NCBI GenBank assembly: GCA_937975525.1
Contig: CALJUJ010000048.1
Location: 1-7,559, forward strand
Direction of reading: 5' to 3'
Length of the DNA stretch: 7,559 nt
DNA from: an uncultured bacterium
GTDB lineage: Bacteria; Desulfobacterota; Binatia; HRBIN30
Shown: positions 5,650-7,559 of the stretch, in pieces
How positions within the stretch are numbered: the first letter of the stretch is position 1
Layout: each line of letters begins with the position of its first letter
Position numbers and translations under genes: made by a program
The notes under the pieces: generated by a model
Database searches by the model: none
What the model was told of the DNA's origin: nothing
Seen by the model: the letters and a program-made list of their open reading frames with translations, nothing else

Positions 5650-6516
5650 TCAAGCCGACCGGTAGTCGGCGGGGACGAACCAGACGGGAACCTGGGCGCG
5701 GTGCAGGATGTGCCGCGCGGTATCGACGGTGAAGACGTTGCGGAAGAAGCCGCGGGCGTGCTCGCCCATCACCAGGAAGCTGGGCTCGGAGCGCTCGATG
5801 GCGGCGAGGATCTCGTCGACCGGGCGTCCGAGCTCGACGTGCGCGGCGACGCGGCCGCGGAGATCCTCGGGCACGAGCGCCTCGAGGTCGTGTTGCGCCT
5901 CGGCGCGATCGGTGAGCGCCTCGGAGCCGACGTGCAGGAGCTCGAGATGGACGGGGAAGCGCCGCGCGAGGTCGAAGGCGTAGTGCAGCGCGCCGCTCGA
6001 CGAGTCGGTGAGGTCGCTGGCGACGAGCACCTCGACCCGATCGTCGGCGTTGCGCGGCGTCACGCGGAAGCGGCGGACGGCCGGTGACTGCTCCTGGGAG
6101 GCGAGCACCGGGCACGGGCAACGTTCGATCAAGCGCTCGGATACGGATGCGTGATCGGGGGTGCTCCAGCCATGGCTGCCGACGACGACGAGGTCGACGC
6201 GGAAGGCGGAGACGATGGCGTCGAGCGTCGCCATCAGCGGACCGGAGGTGATCCGTGCCTCGTGGGGGATCTCCGCGGGGATCTCGGCGAGCAGACGTTC
6301 GAGGCCCATCGTCACCTCGCTGGTTAGCTCGCTCTTTTCTTGGTGGTACTCCTTCCACTCCCATCCCCGGGCGAGCCCGAGGGGCATCGTCGGGATGTTG
6401 TGGTGCAGGACCAGCCGTGCAGCGAAGCGCTCGGCGAGCTCGAGAGCGAGCTCGAGCTCCTGGCGCGTGGCCGCCGAGAAATCGATGGGACACAGGATCG
6501 TCTCGATCGAGAGCAT
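5650..6516 (-). CDS. Tandem-domain universal stress protein (UspA family)
   Basis: The 288-residue protein consists of two Usp domains, about 1-141 and 158-282. Domain 1 begins IETILCPIDFSAATRQEL and ends VDLVVVGSHG...CPVLAS (108-140). Domain 2 begins VEVLVASDLTDSSSGALHYA (161-180) and ends SFLVMGEHARGFF...VPVWFV (246-281). The ATP-binding G2xG9xG(S/T) is degenerate in both. Domain 1 has GSHG but no following G-S/T. Domain 2 has GEHA and Val-Asp at the G-S/T position. Nucleotide binding is therefore doubtful, and a protein-partner or non-ATP UspA-like role is possible. The start ATG 6516 is fixed by an extended Shine-Dalgarno site; an in-frame ATG at 6573 would add 19 unrelated residues encoded across the candidate promoter. 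gshB follows after 43 bases, suggesting a stress/redox pair. Confidence 0.9.
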   Translation of the reverse strand: MLSIETILCPIDFSAATRQELELALELAERFAARLVLHHNIPTMPLGLARGWEWKEYHQEKSELTSEVTMGLERLLAEIPAEIPHEARITSGPLMATLDAIVSAFRVDLVVVGSHGWSTPDHASVSERLIERCPCPVLASQEQSPAVRRFRVTPRNADDRVEVLVASDLTDSSSGALHYAFDLARRFPVHLELLHVGSEALTDRAEAQHDLEALVPEDLRGRVAAHVELGRPVDEILAAIERSEPSFLVMGEHARGFFRNVFTVDTARHILHRAQVPVWFVPADYRSA

Positions 6517-6518
6517 GG

Positions 6519-6528
6519 GATCACCTCC
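6519..6528 (-). promoter_or_regulatory. Extended Shine-Dalgarno site of the usp gene
   Basis: The minus strand reads GGAGGTGATC, ending two bases before the ATG at 6516. The usual core GGAGGT lies six bases from the start. The ten bases are complementary to GATCACCTCC, the conserved 16S rRNA 3' end, so pairing can be much longer than usual. This decides the start and suggests efficient translation. Confidence 0.85.
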
Positions 6529-6529
6529 G

Positions 6530-6543
6530 CGGCCGTTCGGCCG
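6530..6543. repeat. CGGCCG inverted/direct repeat just upstream of the usp RBS
   Basis: Two copies of the palindrome CGGCCG are separated by TT, so they are both a direct and an inverted repeat. On the usp transcript they could form a 6-bp GC hairpin immediately before the Shine-Dalgarno site, or they could be a dyad for a DNA-binding protein. In GC-rich DNA some such repeats occur by chance. Confidence 0.4.
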
Positions 6544-6556
6544 TACCGTGGGAGGA

Positions 6557-6572
6557 AACAAGATTCCTGCCA
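6557..6572 (-). promoter_or_regulatory. Candidate sigma-54 (-24/-12) promoter for usp
   Basis: The minus strand reads TGGCAG-GAATC-TTGTT against consensus TGGCAC-GRNNN-TTGCW. The GG of the -24 element, the spacing and the GR of the spacer match. Mismatches are G for C at the end of the -24 box and T for C in the -12 GC. Transcription would start near 6546, giving a leader of about 30 bases with the Shine-Dalgarno site in place. The altered -12 GC weakens the call, and no activator site is identified. Confidence 0.35.
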
Positions 6573-6639
6573 AGACCCGACTTCTGGGCGGCCGTGTGGT
6601 GCAGCCGTCGGGCGACCCGGATCTGGGAAGGCCGCGCCG

Positions 6640-7539
6640 TCACTTCTCCCAGAGCGCGAGCAGGGTCTCGAGCACTTCGGCGGCGGCGGCGAGGCCGCCG
6701 AGGTGGCTCTCGCCCGGTCGTACGCGGATCTCCGCCGCCGGGATGCGCGACGCCTGCCAGTGGCCGTGGGCGAGGGGGACCATGTGGTCGGCATCGCCGT
6801 GCCAGAAGCGGACGGGAACCGCGATGTCGCCGAGAGCGAAACCCCACGGACGGCTGAACAGCAGCAGGTCGTAGATCGGCGCGCGCAGGTTGCGGCGGCT
6901 CGCGCGTAGCAGGTCGTCGAGGAACATCGCCTGGATCTCCGGCTGGCGGAAGACGGCGCGATCGGCCGGCGGCGAGACGGCGGCGAAGAGTCGGAAGATC
7001 GGCGACGCGAACGGATGCAGCGGTCGCACCAGCGTGGCCAAAGCGGCGCCGACCGGTTCGTGCACGAGGCGTAGCAGCGGCTCGAGCTGGGCAGCGAGGG
7101 CGACGAGGCCGCCGGCCGCGGCGTCGTCGCCGCGCGTCGGGGCGACACCGCCGAGCACGCCGGCGGCAGCGACACGCTCGCGCAGCGCGAAGGCGCACGC
7201 GAGCGTGTAGGGACCGCCGCCGCTCAGTCCGACCACCGCGAAACGATCGCAACTCAGGCGATCGGCGAGCTGCTCGATGTCGTGGGCGAAGTCGATGACC
7301 GAACCGTACAGGTGGGCACTGGATCCACCGATGCCCGGACGGTCGACGCCGATGAGACGCACGCCTTCGAGGGCGGCCATCTCGCGAGCGGCGAGCGGCA
7401 CCTGGCGCCGCCCGCCCGGGGTGCCGTGGAACCAGAACACCGGGCGGCCGCGCGGTGCGCCGAACTCGGCGAAAGCGAGGCGCCGGCCATCGCCGAGTCG
7501 GACGCTGCCTTCGAGATGGGGACGCAGTCGCTCGCGCAT
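6640..7539 (-). CDS. Alpha/beta-hydrolase fold protein
   Basis: The 299-residue protein shows the full catalytic set of an alpha/beta hydrolase. HGTPGG (38-43) forms the oxyanion hole. GLSGGG (104-109) is the nucleophile elbow, with Ser106. The acid is probably Asp251 in GDADHMVP, and His279 in GESHLGG is the base. A cap region of about residues 130-235 is helical. VDRPGIGGSS (65-74) is the usual strand-4 loop. There is no signal peptide, so it is cytosolic. The family covers esterases, lipases, epoxide and C-C hydrolases, and the substrate cannot be told from sequence. It looks intact. The ATG at 7539 lies 20 bases from the window edge with no Shine-Dalgarno site visible upstream. A TATAGC at 7553-7548 on its strand could be a -10 element. 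The usp gene follows after 123 bases. Confidence 0.9.
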   Translation of the reverse strand: MRERLRPHLEGSVRLGDGRRLAFAEFGAPRGRPVFWFHGTPGGRRQVPLAAREMAALEGVRLIGVDRPGIGGSSAHLYGSVIDFAHDIEQLADRLSCDRFAVVGLSGGGPYTLACAFALRERVAAAGVLGGVAPTRGDDAAAGGLVALAAQLEPLLRLVHEPVGAALATLVRPLHPFASPIFRLFAAVSPPADRAVFRQPEIQAMFLDDLLRASRRNLRAPIYDLLLFSRPWGFALGDIAVPVRFWHGDADHMVPLAHGHWQASRIPAAEIRVRPGESHLGGLAAAAEVLETLLALWEK

Positions 7540-7559
7540 CGGAGCGGCTATAGCGCGGA

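Noticed and set aside
5626..5652. Possible hairpin GAGGC...GCCTC between usp and gshB
   Set aside because: The stem is only five pairs, has a long imperfect interior, overlaps the usp stop and has no T-tract, so it does not support a terminator.
7540..7559. Leaderless promoter for the hydrolase (TATAGC at 7548-7553)
   Set aside because: A single -10-like hexamer, with the -35 region outside the window, is not enough evidence for a feature.

Overview
The window is GC-rich, gene-dense bacterial DNA. The longest gene-free stretch is 123 bases, so there is no large empty region. A lipoprotein-type signal peptide, a proteobacterial-type glutathione synthetase (GshB) and a ChaN/Tiki-family protein point to a high-GC Gram-negative, for example a deltaproteobacterial, Binatota-like or myxobacterial relative. 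The sequence alone does not fix the taxon. No RNA gene, insertion sequence, CRISPR array, integrase or prophage gene is visible.

Left part (1-2135): the N-terminus of a probable exported protein runs off the left edge on the minus strand. It is divergent from a four-gene plus-strand run: a four-helix membrane protein, a small cupin lacking the usual metal-binding histidines, an alkaline-ceramidase-like (CREST superfamily) multi-pass membrane hydrolase, and a 68-residue TM2-like membrane protein. Gaps of 60, 11 and 22 bases and good ribosome binding sites on three of the four genes suggest one operon, largely a membrane-protein set.

Middle (2136-3891): a short GC hairpin separates that run from two convergent minus-strand genes. 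One is a Nudix hydrolase closely resembling MTH1/NUDT1. The other, upstream of it, is a ChaN-family lipoprotein with a C-terminal PDZ domain. The ChaN frame is continuous from a GTG with a lipoprotein signal (3891) to a TGA (2710), except for TAA and TAG codons six codons apart. Both fall exactly where the family's GExHDxxEHH motif calls for Glu. This is the most unusual thing in the window. A recent pseudogene or sequencing error is the simplest explanation, but recoding has not been excluded.

Right part (3892-7559): a plus-strand spermidine-synthase-like methyltransferase overlaps tail-to-tail by 26 bases with gshB. On the minus strand, gshB is preceded by a tandem universal stress protein gene, which has an extended Shine-Dalgarno site and a sigma-54-like promoter candidate. 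Before that lies a complete alpha/beta hydrolase gene. GshB (glutathione synthesis), the Usp protein and the MTH1-like nucleotide sanitiser give the right half a loose oxidative/stress theme. That link is inference from gene content; nothing shows co-regulation. No dedicated defence system or clearly new multi-gene system is evident.
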